From assembly GCA_037481695.1 (NCBI GenBank), contig JBBFLE010000001.1, positions 564,989 through 628,988 of the forward strand: DNA of 64,000 bases, in the 5' to 3' direction. This document shows, in pieces, positions 35,029-43,767 of this stretch. The first letter of the stretch is position 1. Every line of letters starts with the position of its first letter. The stretch comes from a bacterium (GTDB lineage Bacteria > Desulfobacterota > Desulfocorpusculales > Desulfocorpusculum). A program made the translations under genes and the position numbers. Below the pieces are notes generated by a model. That model made no database searches. It was not told the DNA's origin and saw nothing but the letters and a program-made list of their open reading frames with translations.

Positions 35029-35647
35029 CCCCCGACCTTGTCGGGGGCTTTCTTCGGGCCAGCGACTCCTGACAATGTCATTCGCCGCTGTCCCTCCAAA
35101 GCCGAAGCTGTTCCACTCTCATCTGGTCTTCTTGCTTGGCTTTCACATACATCCTGATCACCTCCCTGTCGATCCCAACAGTGCTCACGAAATACCCCCT
35201 CGTCCAAATATGCATCCCCCAGTACTTCTTCCGTAACTCGGGAAACTCTCTCTCCTTATATACTCCGAACTCTTGCCCTTCAACACCTTCATCACCTGGG
35301 CCGGCGAATACTTCGGAGGAACCGACAAATACATCTGGACGTGATCCGATGCGATGGCCCCCTCAATAATGTCCACGTCCAACCACTCGCACAACTCTAT
35401 CAAGATCTCCTTCAGCCGTGCTTTGATTTCCCCAACCAATACCTTATACCGATACTTCGGTACCCACACAAAGTGATATTCGCACCGATACGTAGCATCC
35501 GACGACTTCCGAAAACCCTCCATCCCCTGACCTCCTCAAAATCGAACAGGAGGTCACTCTGCCACAGCCTGTGGCTCACCAACATCGTTGGCTCGCAGAA
35601 GGTGTGGGGCCTCCGCCCCCACATCCCACCGCTGACATTGTCAGCGG
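35029..35647 (-). mobile_element. Degenerate IS200/IS605-type element
   Basis: A single tnpA gene is flanked by stem-loops rather than by terminal inverted repeats, as in this family. The right-end hairpin CCCCCGAC-CTT-GTCGGGGG is at 35029-35047 and the left-end hairpin CCGCTGAC-ATT-GTCAGCGG at 35629-35647, both with 8-bp stems and 3-nt loops. The 5' region of tnpA (35524-35628) holds several more small hairpins, a known translation-blocking feature of IS200 leaders. Exact ends are not defined. Confidence 0.75.
35078..35523 (-). pseudogene. tnpA: IS200/IS605 TnpA (Y1 transposase), frameshifted and mutated
   Basis: The first part starts MEGFRKSSDATYRCEYHFVWVPKYRY, typical of TnpA. A CT dinucleotide run at 35246-35254 (GAGAGAGAG on the coding strand) carries two extra bases. 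Removing them joins the frame to FPELRKKYWGMHIWTRGYF and onward to the stop at 35078. The metal-binding HUH motif reads HVQ (CAG instead of CAC or CAT), so the second catalytic histidine is also lost. The tyrosine is retained in VIRMYVKAKQE. Two independent lesions mean the element cannot move on its own. Confidence 0.85.
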
Positions 35648-36334
35648 GTTAGACCTAGACTTAGCATCAAGCTTTGCATGCGTTGACGAGTAATGTTCCG
35701 AAGGAGTTCCAATTGAGGCGGAAGGCAATTAACTAGAAAGCTATGACAAGAGAAAGTATGCCCTGTGATCAATCTAAAAGCACGGAGGGTGAGAGTGTGA
35801 AAAAGGCTATTTCGGCTGTGGCCCAAGTTTACAGAGCATGAGAAGTTAATTGGTGTATCATTCCGTCAGCCCATTTTAGGGTAAATTGTGGTCACTACAT
35901 CTCAAGTTCGCACTATCTTGGTCCTGACGGGTTTGGCCGGCAGATTCAAGGCCCGGTACCTTTCCAGGTGGAAGGGTTCCGGGCCCGCGGCCTGCCGGAT
36001 GGTAATGCGGTCTCCTTGATCATTGGTCATGGTTACGGTGACCCGCATCTGGATGGCCACGAGATGAAAGGCCAGGATAGTTTACTGCCCTCGTGTATCC
36101 ACTAAAGAATTGGTAAACTTGGGCTAGAGTGGAATAACACTGGATGTCAAACGCTTCGGGAAGAGTGCGAAAAGCCTAAAGTAGCACCACTCTAACTCCC
36201 AACAGCTCCGTTCTAAGAAGTTGTACAATCTCGCAACCATGTCTTGGGCTTCCCTATTATAACTCCAGGGCATGTTCTCAACTCCCCAGAAAAAGGACCT
36301 TTCAGAAAGGCCTCCCTTGGACGGTTCTCTTGTC
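35648..36334. other. Decayed region beyond the IS elements
   Basis: No intact gene. The first 250 bp are noticeably richer in A and T than the neighbourhood and have no recognisable coding content. One coding remnant is listed separately (35902-36081). The rest, up to the PII-like gene, shows no homology I can name. Confidence 0.4.
35902..36081 (-). pseudogene. Short decayed coding remnant, possibly transposase C-terminus
   Basis: Sixty codons without a start encode RVTVTMTNDQGDRITIRQ and HLERYRALNLPAKPVRTK. The pattern of a beta-strand pair followed by a leucine-rich LNLPxK end is like the tail of IS4/IS1634-type transposases, but the match is weak. Its location among other IS debris supports the idea. 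The frame is closed by a stop immediately upstream. Confidence 0.3.
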
Positions 36335-37444
36335 TTAGCTATAGGTATATGCCTTAGGGGCCCTGCGAATCCATATCTCACCGCTTGCTTCTTCCTGGAA
36401 AAGGCCGCTTTCCTCCAAGGCTGAGACCACCTTGTCCAACATGCTCTCGGCTATACAGATGTCGCACACTTCCCGTGCTGAGGACATGCCCTTTACTCTT
36501 GTGCCTTGGTCAAAAATCTGCTTCATCCTGCTGATGGTCGCGCCTCCTGCTCCAACTTTCATGGCTGATTTAACGAGGTCTTTTCCAGTTCCTTCATTGC
36601 ACACCACGGACAAATCCAGAAGATCCAAGAGAAAATAATCCGCTGTTACCCCAACCAACTCCTTGTGGGAACGTCTTCGCCATACCATATCCCCCTTCAA
36701 CTCATCCAGTGCCGCAATTATCTGCTCCACGCTGGCCACATGTCTTGTGGGACCGCATGTAATTCTGGTATCCACCACCCCCTTGCTTATGGGATACAGG
36801 TAGATGAAACCCTTTCCGGGGCGGTCCAGTTGTCCGGTGCGAATCATCATCCTCATCAGAGTATCTGCGTCATAAGAGCTTGCTGCAATGTGGATGATTT
36901 CTTTTTGGCCGGGTATGGCTATGCGGAGAAGCCCCAGTCTGTCACGAATCCCCATTCCTTGCCCAAAGGAAATGGCCGGCACGCTAACCCCCATATCCAG
37001 GGCTATGCGTGCCACCTCGTTGGCCTGGCCTCTTTGCACCACACAGCATATTCCCACCAGCGAAGACTGCTTTATTGCTGGATTTTCACCTGGGGGAGGG
37101 AACTGAACATCCAGGGCCCATTTGTGCCTGCCCAGCACCTCCACCTGCTCGCCGTACACAGTCCCTCGACCGGGTACCATCAACTCACACCGCTTGACCA
37201 CGTAATCCAAGGCAGCCTCTTGCTGCTGAGGCGCCACCAAGAATTGAACCATCTCCCCGGGCTCTTCCACCAGGCGGAAGCGCTGAAGCAGGTCCAAACC
37301 CCTCCTGCTCTCGTGCAAAGTGAGGATACGAACTGGAGTCATACCGTAATCCTTCAGACCAACTCGGTCTAATTGCGAGAGGAGGGCTGGGGTCAATCCC
37401 TTCTTCAGAATACAAGTAATCAAAAAAGCTCTTATTTTCTCCAC
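36335..37444 (-). CDS. Protein with three tandem PII-like domains
   Basis: A 369-aa soluble protein. Three segments of about 100 residues have the ferredoxin-like pattern of PII/GlnB-type regulators: residues 1-108 (ending GRGTVYGEQVEVLG), 128-235 (SSLVGICCVVQRGQANEV, GMGIRDRLGLLRIAIPGQKEII, PGKGFIYLYPI) and 255-369 (YFLLDLLDLSVVCNEGTGKDLVKSAMKVGAGGATI). It ends 15 bp before the start region of the DUF1538 gene, which lies upstream on the same strand. PII-like proteins beside DUF1538 membrane proteins recur in bacteria, suggesting that it senses a nucleotide and gates that putative transporter. The ligand is not known. Confidence 0.78.
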   Translation of the reverse strand: MEKIRAFLITCILKKGLTPALLSQLDRVGLKDYGMTPVRILTLHESRRGLDLLQRFRLVEEPGEMVQFLVAPQQQEAALDYVVKRCELMVPGRGTVYGEQVEVLGRHKWALDVQFPPPGENPAIKQSSLVGICCVVQRGQANEVARIALDMGVSVPAISFGQGMGIRDRLGLLRIAIPGQKEIIHIAASSYDADTLMRMMIRTGQLDRPGKGFIYLYPISKGVVDTRITCGPTRHVASVEQIIAALDELKGDMVWRRRSHKELVGVTADYFLLDLLDLSVVCNEGTGKDLVKSAMKVGAGGATISRMKQIFDQGTRVKGMSSAREVCDICIAESMLDKVVSALEESGLFQEEASGEIWIRRAPKAYTYS

Positions 37445-37459
37445 AACTCTAAGCCCTCT

Positions 37460-39601
37460 TCACTGCAAAGTCTTCTCAACGATGATCTTGTCTGTTCGTC
37501 CCAGCCGAAGCCCAACGGTCAGCACCGTGAGAATTGGCCCCACCGAGGCCATGGCCAAGATGCCAAAGCCCTCCACCACCTCCACCTGGGTTCCCAAGCC
37601 CAGGCCCATGGCCAAGACCAGAGGAACGGTAACAGGACCCGTGGTAACCCCCGCACTGTCCCATGCGATGTTAACCATTTCTTCGGTGGAGCACCTTGTG
37701 AGGATCAATGCCAGTAGGTAAAGAGGAGCTAGTAACCAAAACAACGGAATGCCCAATACTATCTTTAGAACTCCCAGGCACATGCCCATTCCAACCCCAA
37801 GGGCCACCGCATGAATGAGCGTGTTTTTTCTGAAAGTGCCCACCGTGATTTCTTCTACAGCCAGGCCAAGGGCATTGAGGGCTGGCTCCGCCAAAGTGGC
37901 TCCGTAGCCCATGATCAAGGCAAAGAGGATTATGAGAAGTATCCCCTGCCAACCCTTCTCCTTGCCCAGAATAGGGCCTCTTACAGGCACATGAGTATAT
38001 GTTTTCCTCTGGGCATCGATCCTGCTGTCATCCACAGTGACCGCCTCTATTCGGCCATTTGTTTTCCAGTAAAAAAACTTGTGCTCTTTGCCGTGTTCAT
38101 CCAGAGCTGTTTGAATATTCTTCTCATCGAAATTCTCTATTATCACCGTTTTCTCAGGCAACGAGATGCTCTTGAAGGACACAGGCAATCTATCCCCCAC
38201 CTGATTCCCCAGCCTTGTAAGCCCGGTTTCCATCCCCATGTTAAAGAGCGTCATTCCCACCAGGGCCAAGAAGATCCCCAGCAGGATCTCGTCGGACTGA
38301 GGCAATCTTTCACGCAGTACCAGCAAGAGAACCAAGAGTAAGAACCCCACAAGGGGAATAACTGCCTGCGATGAAATCAAAATGTTCTTGTAGATCAACT
38401 GACCGATTCGACCCCTTTGTCCAGAGATCTCCTCCTGGCTTCGGTTCAACAACTCGGGCTTCACCTCTGAGATCCAGCCCCGTTGTTGGCCTGATGCCTT
38501 TCTAAGAATCCAGTGATGGAAGGCGCCTATTTCTTCCCCAAAAACTCTTCTCATCCTACCCTCATCCAAACAAAGCGACTTGATGAAAGCCGCCATCTCT
38601 TCCCTGTTATCATTCCAAAATAAGGATTGATCCTTGTCGCTTCCGTTTTCCATGACGTACCTAACAAGTTGATCTTCATCCCGAAAAAGAGGAAGGATCT
38701 TGGCACGGTTTGCGTGATTGAAGAAATCCTCTCTGCTCATGGGTTCTGGAGCCACTTGGGCCAGGCCGATGCCCAAGACCAGAACACTCACCACCGGGAA
38801 CAGGGATGCCAGGGTCACCACACCAAACCCTGAGTTCTCTAGGCTCTCTCGGCCCACCACGCGACAAACACCTATCCCCAGTGCCAGGATCAAAGGCACT
38901 GTGACAGGTCCTGTGGTTACCGCTCCGCAATCCCAGGAAAGACCGGACATGGAGACCAGTTTGGGATCCAGGTAGGCCCATCCCGTGACAGCCAGAAGGC
39001 ATGTCACAAGCAGGTAGATGAAAGGCTTGAGAGACCAACCATAGAGGTAGCGCAACATTCCCAGCAGGACCGAAACACCCACTCCTAGTCCCACTGCCCA
39101 AACCAGATAGTGGGAATATTTGTTCAGGGCCAAAAAGAGCACAGGAGCCTCCCAAGGCTTCACACCAAGCCCTGCATTCTTCAGGATTCCTATGGCCGGC
39201 TCGGCGAAGGTGGCTCCAACACCCAGGACAAGGGCCACAAACAACACGGTCCCAAGGTTGCTTTTCTCCGGAAGCCTCAGACCAATTATTTCACCAAGAG
39301 GCATGATGCCCAGCACCAGACCCTCCATGAAAAAAGCCAAACCTACCACTATTACCACCACACCGAGGGCTATGCTCCAGGCATCCAGGATTTCCATCCC
39401 CAAGATGAGGGTCTGGAATAGAACTAGATAGGAAATGATGACAGCCACGGACTTTACCTGCTCGAGCAGCTTGCTCTTGACATACTGTGCCAGGATCTCA
39501 AAGCGCTGCCCAAAGGTTATTTGCCTACTTGCCGTATTGGCGGATGATTCTCTTTCAGACACAGTAGTTCCGTCCTTGGATTTGCCTCTTTCCACAGACA
39601 C
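37460..39601 (-). CDS. Membrane protein with two DUF1538 repeats (putative transporter)
   Basis: A polytopic protein of about 713 residues with an uncertain start (GTG at 39601 or a nearby GTG). The hallmark VTTGPVTVPL occurs twice, near residues 232 and 658, each followed by a long hydrophobic block. Each half also has GATFAEPA or GATLAEPA, so the protein is an internal duplication with the two halves separated by a soluble segment of about 150 residues (from about 288) and a further region with VIIENFDEKNIQ and KTNGRIEAVTVDDSRID. DUF1538 proteins are unassigned transporters. It lies immediately upstream of the PII-like gene. Confidence 0.85.
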   Translation of the reverse strand: MSVERGKSKDGTTVSERESSANTASRQITFGQRFEILAQYVKSKLLEQVKSVAVIISYLVLFQTLILGMEILDAWSIALGVVVIVVGLAFFMEGLVLGIMPLGEIIGLRLPEKSNLGTVLFVALVLGVGATFAEPAIGILKNAGLGVKPWEAPVLFLALNKYSHYLVWAVGLGVGVSVLLGMLRYLYGWSLKPFIYLLVTCLLAVTGWAYLDPKLVSMSGLSWDCGAVTTGPVTVPLILALGIGVCRVVGRESLENSGFGVVTLASLFPVVSVLVLGIGLAQVAPEPMSREDFFNHANRAKILPLFRDEDQLVRYVMENGSDKDQSLFWNDNREEMAAFIKSLCLDEGRMRRVFGEEIGAFHHWILRKASGQQRGWISEVKPELLNRSQEEISGQRGRIGQLIYKNILISSQAVIPLVGFLLLVLLLVLRERLPQSDEILLGIFLALVGMTLFNMGMETGLTRLGNQVGDRLPVSFKSISLPEKTVIIENFDEKNIQTALDEHGKEHKFFYWKTNGRIEAVTVDDSRIDAQRKTYTHVPVRGPILGKEKGWQGILLIILFALIMGYGATLAEPALNALGLAVEEITVGTFRKNTLIHAVALGVGMGMCLGVLKIVLGIPLFWLLAPLYLLALILTRCSTEEMVNIAWDSAGVTTGPVTVPLVLAMGLGLGTQVEVVEGFGILAMASVGPILTVLTVGLRLGRTDKIIVEKTLQ

Positions 39602-40185
39602 TGCTTCAGGCCCAGCCTCCTCGGGCCATCTTAGGATCTTTTTTCTTGGAATGGAACAGACTCCTCGTCTTTACCAAACTGCATCATGGAGCCTTGGTGA
39701 ATCATGTACGCCAAGTCCAGCAGATCAGAGGATCAACTTCTTTTCTTGCACACACTGATTCTTCTCCTTGGGTCCGGGTCCTTGCTGGGACTTGGAAATG
39801 ACCAAATGTAACCGGGAGCTTGGGCACATGGCCCTGAGTTCTCGGGATTTGGCCATTGATTTGGACTAAGGGCAATAGATACAGAGTTTCCTGGCCTTGG
39901 TCAAGCACCTGGAGGCTCGGTGCCAGTCACCTAAAGAGTCCCCAATCGGTTCAGAGCCTGGGAAAAATCACCATTCGTAGCCCAGTCATTGCTCCATAAG
40001 GGGATCTTGGGCAGCCCATGTTGCCCCAATAAAGGATTTGTGCTAGGTTTGCCATGGTCCGGCCCAACAGAAAGATTTCTTTGAAGTTCATGGATTTCCC
40101 TAAGCCAAGAGCCGTGAGGCCAACAGATGTCTTTCTTGCCAGGTTTGACACATTGATTGCCTGGACAGGCCAAGGGGGGTGAGGG
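39602..40185. other. Intergenic region between divergent DUF1538 and RDD genes
   Basis: About 580 bp with no convincing gene. It includes the second copy of the 17-mer AGCCTTGGTGAATCATG (39690-39706). A TTGACA at about 40144 has no -10 partner. Control regions of both flanking genes must lie here. Confidence 0.4.
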
Positions 40186-41745
40186 ATGGGCAATTACAGA
40201 GAAGAAGATGATAAGGGCTCAAATCTCAGAAGTGAAGGAGTTGATGAGTTAAAGAACTCTTCCTCCATGGGGCCTGCGCCATGTTCCCAGGAATCCCACG
40301 AGAGGCCATTGGCAAGGACAGGCGAGTTACACAATTCCTGGGATCTGGTCACAGCCAGACTTGGGGACCGGTTCATAGCCCTCATGCTGGATACGGTCTT
40401 GCTCTTGTCCCTGGCAGCCCTGGTTGGGATGTATGCGGCCTCCAGGCTGGGGGGAATAACAGATCATGGCTTTTCCTTGGAAGGCAAGCCTGCTCTGGTG
40501 GCACTGGCCGCCATGTTGGTGCTGGGCTTCGCTTATCATTGGCTCATGGAGGGACTGACCGGTGCCACCTTGGGCAAGGCACTCATGGGCCTGCGTGTGA
40601 TGGGGCCCACGGGCAGGCCCTGCGGGCTTAAGGCCTCCCTGGTAAGGAATCTGCTGAGGGTCCTGGACGGGCTAGGGCTGTATTTGGTGGGTTTAGTAGT
40701 TGCAATCTTCTCCAAGAAACGTAAGAGATTGGGAGACCACCTGGGCAAGACAGTAGTGGTGGAGTTTCCTATTTCCGGTCTTCTTAAGGCCTCAACCTTC
40801 CTTTTATGGATTCTGGGCACAGCAGCAGGAATCTGGTTTTCTTACAGCATCCACTCACAGGCTTCCCTGGCCAAATCAGAGCTGCAGGGCCCAGGGCCCC
40901 ACTTTGCGGAAGGTTCAAGGGAATCTGTGGGAATTAAAGCAGAGCCTCTTCAGGGTGCAAGTCTGGCGCAGACTTCCCAGGCTCTCTCGGTGGTAAATCT
41001 GGAACTTTTTGGAGAAGACCACAAGACTCAGAAGCGTGATGGTCCCTTTGAGCCTGGCAAGAAGCTCACGGCCAAGTTTCAGGTAGTAGGCTTCACCACG
41101 GACCCCAAGGGTGAGGCCAGGCTTTTTTTTGATGTGGTGGCATTGGATCCTGAGGGGCTTGCTCTGTACGAAAACTGGAGGCCCACCTTTCAGGGTTCTC
41201 CAGGCTCACCAGAGGGAGCCATCCCGGCCAACATGGAGTTGGATATCCCGGTTTATGCTCCATCGGGGCTTTACAAGCTGGTCATAAAAGTCAGGGATGA
41301 TATCAAAAAGAACGAAACCCAAGTTGTGAAGGAATTTTCGGTCAGGTCTCCCCTCTGGGCTTTACCCAGGGGCCTGGAGGTGCGGGACTTCACCTTTTCA
41401 GGCAGCGAGAATGGCCCGCCCCTTCCCAAAGCCCAGATTCAGGGGGGCAAGAGGCTCTATATGGCCTTTAAGGTAGCCGGATTGCAGTTTCGAGATGACC
41501 GACCGGCTCTGTCCATTGATATGCAGGTATTGGATCCCGAGGGGGAGTTGCTCCTTAATCAACCTGGCATAGTGGAACTCAGGGATCCAGTGCGGTACCA
41601 TCCTGCCACCTTCTTTGCCAGAATAACTTCTTGGTTGGATTTCCCGGATGAAACCCCCAGGGGTGTTTACACGGTTCGATATCTCCTGCATGACGGAAAC
41701 TCCGGGGCCAGCCTAACGCACGAGGCCAAAATAGAAGTGAAATGA
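40186..41745 (+). CDS. RDD-family membrane protein with C-terminal tandem beta-sandwich repeats
   Basis: A 519-aa protein. After a polar 55-residue leader comes an RDD domain (about 57-195) with three helices and the signature ARLGDRFIALMLD, then GLTGATLGKALMGLRVM and KKRKRLGDHLGKTVVV. A fourth helix lies near 205-225. Residues of about 250-375 and 385-519 form two related beta-rich domains (FEPGKKLTAKFQVVGF with LDPEGLALYEN, and IQGGKRLYMAFKVAGL with LDPEGELLLNQ), probably on the outer face of the membrane. The ATG follows GGGGGGTGAGGG. Function unknown; RDD proteins are suspected of ion or small-molecule transport. Confidence 0.8.
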   Translation: MGNYREEDDKGSNLRSEGVDELKNSSSMGPAPCSQESHERPLARTGELHNSWDLVTARLGDRFIALMLDTVLLLSLAALVGMYAASRLGGITDHGFSLEGKPALVALAAMLVLGFAYHWLMEGLTGATLGKALMGLRVMGPTGRPCGLKASLVRNLLRVLDGLGLYLVGLVVAIFSKKRKRLGDHLGKTVVVEFPISGLLKASTFLLWILGTAAGIWFSYSIHSQASLAKSELQGPGPHFAEGSRESVGIKAEPLQGASLAQTSQALSVVNLELFGEDHKTQKRDGPFEPGKKLTAKFQVVGFTTDPKGEARLFFDVVALDPEGLALYENWRPTFQGSPGSPEGAIPANMELDIPVYAPSGLYKLVIKVRDDIKKNETQVVKEFSVRSPLWALPRGLEVRDFTFSGSENGPPLPKAQIQGGKRLYMAFKVAGLQFRDDRPALSIDMQVLDPEGELLLNQPGIVELRDPVRYHPATFFARITSWLDFPDETPRGVYTVRYLLHDGNSGASLTHEAKIEVK

Positions 41746-42082
41746 CTGAGCACTCCACCAGGTTTTTCAGGCTCTGGGTTGTTTGGCGATTTCTGGCAGC
41801 AAAGATCCGCAGACAACCTAAAAAGATCGAGAGGCTCGGAGCGCTCCTTGTTCCCCTACCTGGGATTGTTCCTCAAGGCCCGTGACCCTGGGCTAGGGCC
41901 CCGAGCCCATGGGTACATTTGGCCTTCTTGGGTTCTGAACCCGGGGGGCCCCCTTTAGGGAAGACAAAGAGCCTTTGAGTGTGTATCCGTTGGTCTTGGG
42001 ATGAGATGAGGTTGCCTCCAGTTACTTGCTGATTTTGCATCAAAGGGCTTAGGTTCGAGGCTGTGTTAGGGTTGTGAGGGAA
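41746..42082. other. Intergenic region upstream of uppP
   Basis: No gene seen. It contains GC-rich inverted repeats (for example GGGC-TAGGGCCCC-GAGCCC near 41890) that may end the RDD transcript, although there is no T tract. Confidence 0.35.
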
Positions 42083-43042
42083 ATGAAAAAGTTCCTAAGG
42101 ATCTGGGCTTGGGCTGTGTTCTTTTTTCTATTCATCGTCCAGGCCCATGGCGTGATCAATCTGAGCTCTCAAAGACCCATGCATGACTCGGGCATGACAT
42201 TTATGCAGGCCTTGGTCCTGGGTGTAGTGGAAGGCCTCACCGAGTACCTGCCTGTGAGTTCCACCGGACACCTGCTTCTTGCCCAAAGGGTCATGGGAAT
42301 CAGCGGCGAGAAGGACTTTCGAGCTGGGAATCCCCTCAGAAAAGAAGCCTCTGATGCCTATGCAGTCTGCATACAGGGGGGGGCCATCCTTGCGGTCTTG
42401 CTCTTGTACTGGGGGAGGATCAGCTCTATGGCCACCGGTCTCCTGGGCAAGCATACCCAAGGACTCAACCTGGCCCTTAAACTGGGCTTGGCCTTCCTGC
42501 CCGCAGCAGTGGTGGGACTTCTTTTTGAAGGTGTCATAAAAAGATACCTCTTTGGAGCATGGCCCATCGTGGTAGCATGGTTTGCAGGTGGAGTCCTGAT
42601 CCTTTGGTTCTCGAGGCGCAATGTAGCAGGCGCGGAGCTGGGACGAGGGCTGGAAGATCTTGGTTGGAAAGGGGCTGTCCTCATAGGGCTCATACAGTGC
42701 ACGGCCATGTGGCCGGGGGTGAGCAGGAGTCTTGCTACCATTTTGGGAGGACTGGTGGTGGGACTCTCCCTTGGAGCGGCCGTGGAGTTCAGTTTCCTTC
42801 TGGGCATGCTCACCCTTGGAGCAGCCACCATCTATGACATGCTATCCCATGGAAGACTAATGCTGCAGTTTTTCCAGCCTGTTTCCATGGCCGGTGGGTT
42901 TTTGGCTGCTTTTTTCTCGGCTGTGGTGGCCGTGAGGTGGATGGTAGGATATCTGCAGAAACATGGGCTTCAGATCTTCGGTTATTACAGGATGGTCTTG
43001 GCTGTGGCTGTATCCATCCTGCTTCTTTTGGGGGTATTTTAG
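42083..43042 (+). CDS. uppP: Undecaprenyl-diphosphatase UppP/BacA
   Basis: A 319-aa polytopic membrane enzyme that dephosphorylates undecaprenyl pyrophosphate for recycling in cell-wall synthesis. Both family motifs are intact: VVEGLTEYLPVSSTGHL and PGVSRSLATI. It is about 45 residues longer than usual at the N-terminus, where MKKFLRIWAWAVFFFLFIVQAHG looks like a signal sequence or extra helix before the normal start region. Another start, GTG at 42074, is possible. Confidence 0.93.
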   Translation: MKKFLRIWAWAVFFFLFIVQAHGVINLSSQRPMHDSGMTFMQALVLGVVEGLTEYLPVSSTGHLLLAQRVMGISGEKDFRAGNPLRKEASDAYAVCIQGGAILAVLLLYWGRISSMATGLLGKHTQGLNLALKLGLAFLPAAVVGLLFEGVIKRYLFGAWPIVVAWFAGGVLILWFSRRNVAGAELGRGLEDLGWKGAVLIGLIQCTAMWPGVSRSLATILGGLVVGLSLGAAVEFSFLLGMLTLGAATIYDMLSHGRLMLQFFQPVSMAGGFLAAFFSAVVAVRWMVGYLQKHGLQIFGYYRMVLAVAVSILLLLGVF

Positions 43043-43112
43043 CATCTGGTGGTATATCTCGGGTGGCCGCGGGAGTAATCCGGGGGTTCTTAGACAAGCA
43101 AGGGGGTGCTTC

Positions 43113-43451
43113 TTGAAAAAAATCAATCCGCTTAGGCTTGTCACGTTATTGCTTCTGGGCTTGAGCTTATCTTGCAGCAGCACTCCGGCTCCCTCCACTT
43201 CGGCTGGATTGGATGATGATCTCATCACAGCGGAGGTGCTTGAGAGGATTAGCCTGGAGCCCTCCTTGAGAAGTGCCTTCATCAATGTTCAGACCAGCCA
43301 AGGCATAGTTACCCTAAGAGGCATGGTGGAAGATGGCATAGACCGCAGCCTGGCCGAATCCCTGGCCTCCAAGGTGGAGGGAGTAAAGGCAGTGAGAAAC
43401 CTCTTGGAGACAAAAAGACAGGGCCGCCATCCCTTTTTCAGAAGATGGTAA
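43113..43451 (+). CDS. BON-domain lipoprotein
   Basis: A 112-aa protein starting with TTG at 43113 after AGGGGG. The leader LKKINPLRLVTLLLLGLSLSC ends in a lipobox-like sequence, so Cys21 is probably lipidated. Residues 35-100 are a BON domain (DLITAEVLERISLEPSLRSAFINV, TLRGMVEDGID, VEGVKAVRNLLE). BON domains associate with membranes or phospholipid in the periplasm (OsmY type). It lies 70 bp downstream of uppP. Confidence 0.82.
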   Translation: MKKINPLRLVTLLLLGLSLSCSSTPAPSTSAGLDDDLITAEVLERISLEPSLRSAFINVQTSQGIVTLRGMVEDGIDRSLAESLASKVEGVKAVRNLLETKRQGRHPFFRRW

Positions 43452-43767
43452 GGGGTATCTGGGAACCCATCTGTCTCCCATCTGTCTTGACTAACCCAGA
43501 CTATTCCCAGATATGGATGGCATTGGAGGCTGCAAGCCAACCCCCAAACCACCCAATTTTGTCCCAGAGCGGGCAAGGATCGGATGGGAAAAACAGCCCG
43601 CACTTGAGCACAAATAAGTTCGTCACAGAATCTGGTTAGGTTACATTAGCCAGTATGGCTCGCCAATTCTCCATAAGGGTTTGGAGATCCCCTTTTTGAG
43701 AAATGGTGGATCTGGCCCTTGACAAGCCGGATTACTCGCCCATTGCTTGATCTTGGTGGCCATGAAA
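43452..43767. other. Intergenic region between convergent genes
   Basis: A 316-bp gap between the BON lipoprotein and the HD hydrolase, whose stop codons face each other. No gene, tRNA or clear terminator was seen. Confidence 0.35.

Noticed and set aside
36124-36381. 85-codon minus-strand frame at the end of the PII-like gene
   Set aside because: Overlaps the PII-like gene in another frame and shows no domain or conserved motif.
42049-42062. tRNA T-arm-like GGTTCGAGGC before uppP
   Set aside because: No paired stem, acceptor arm or anticodon arm can be built around it.
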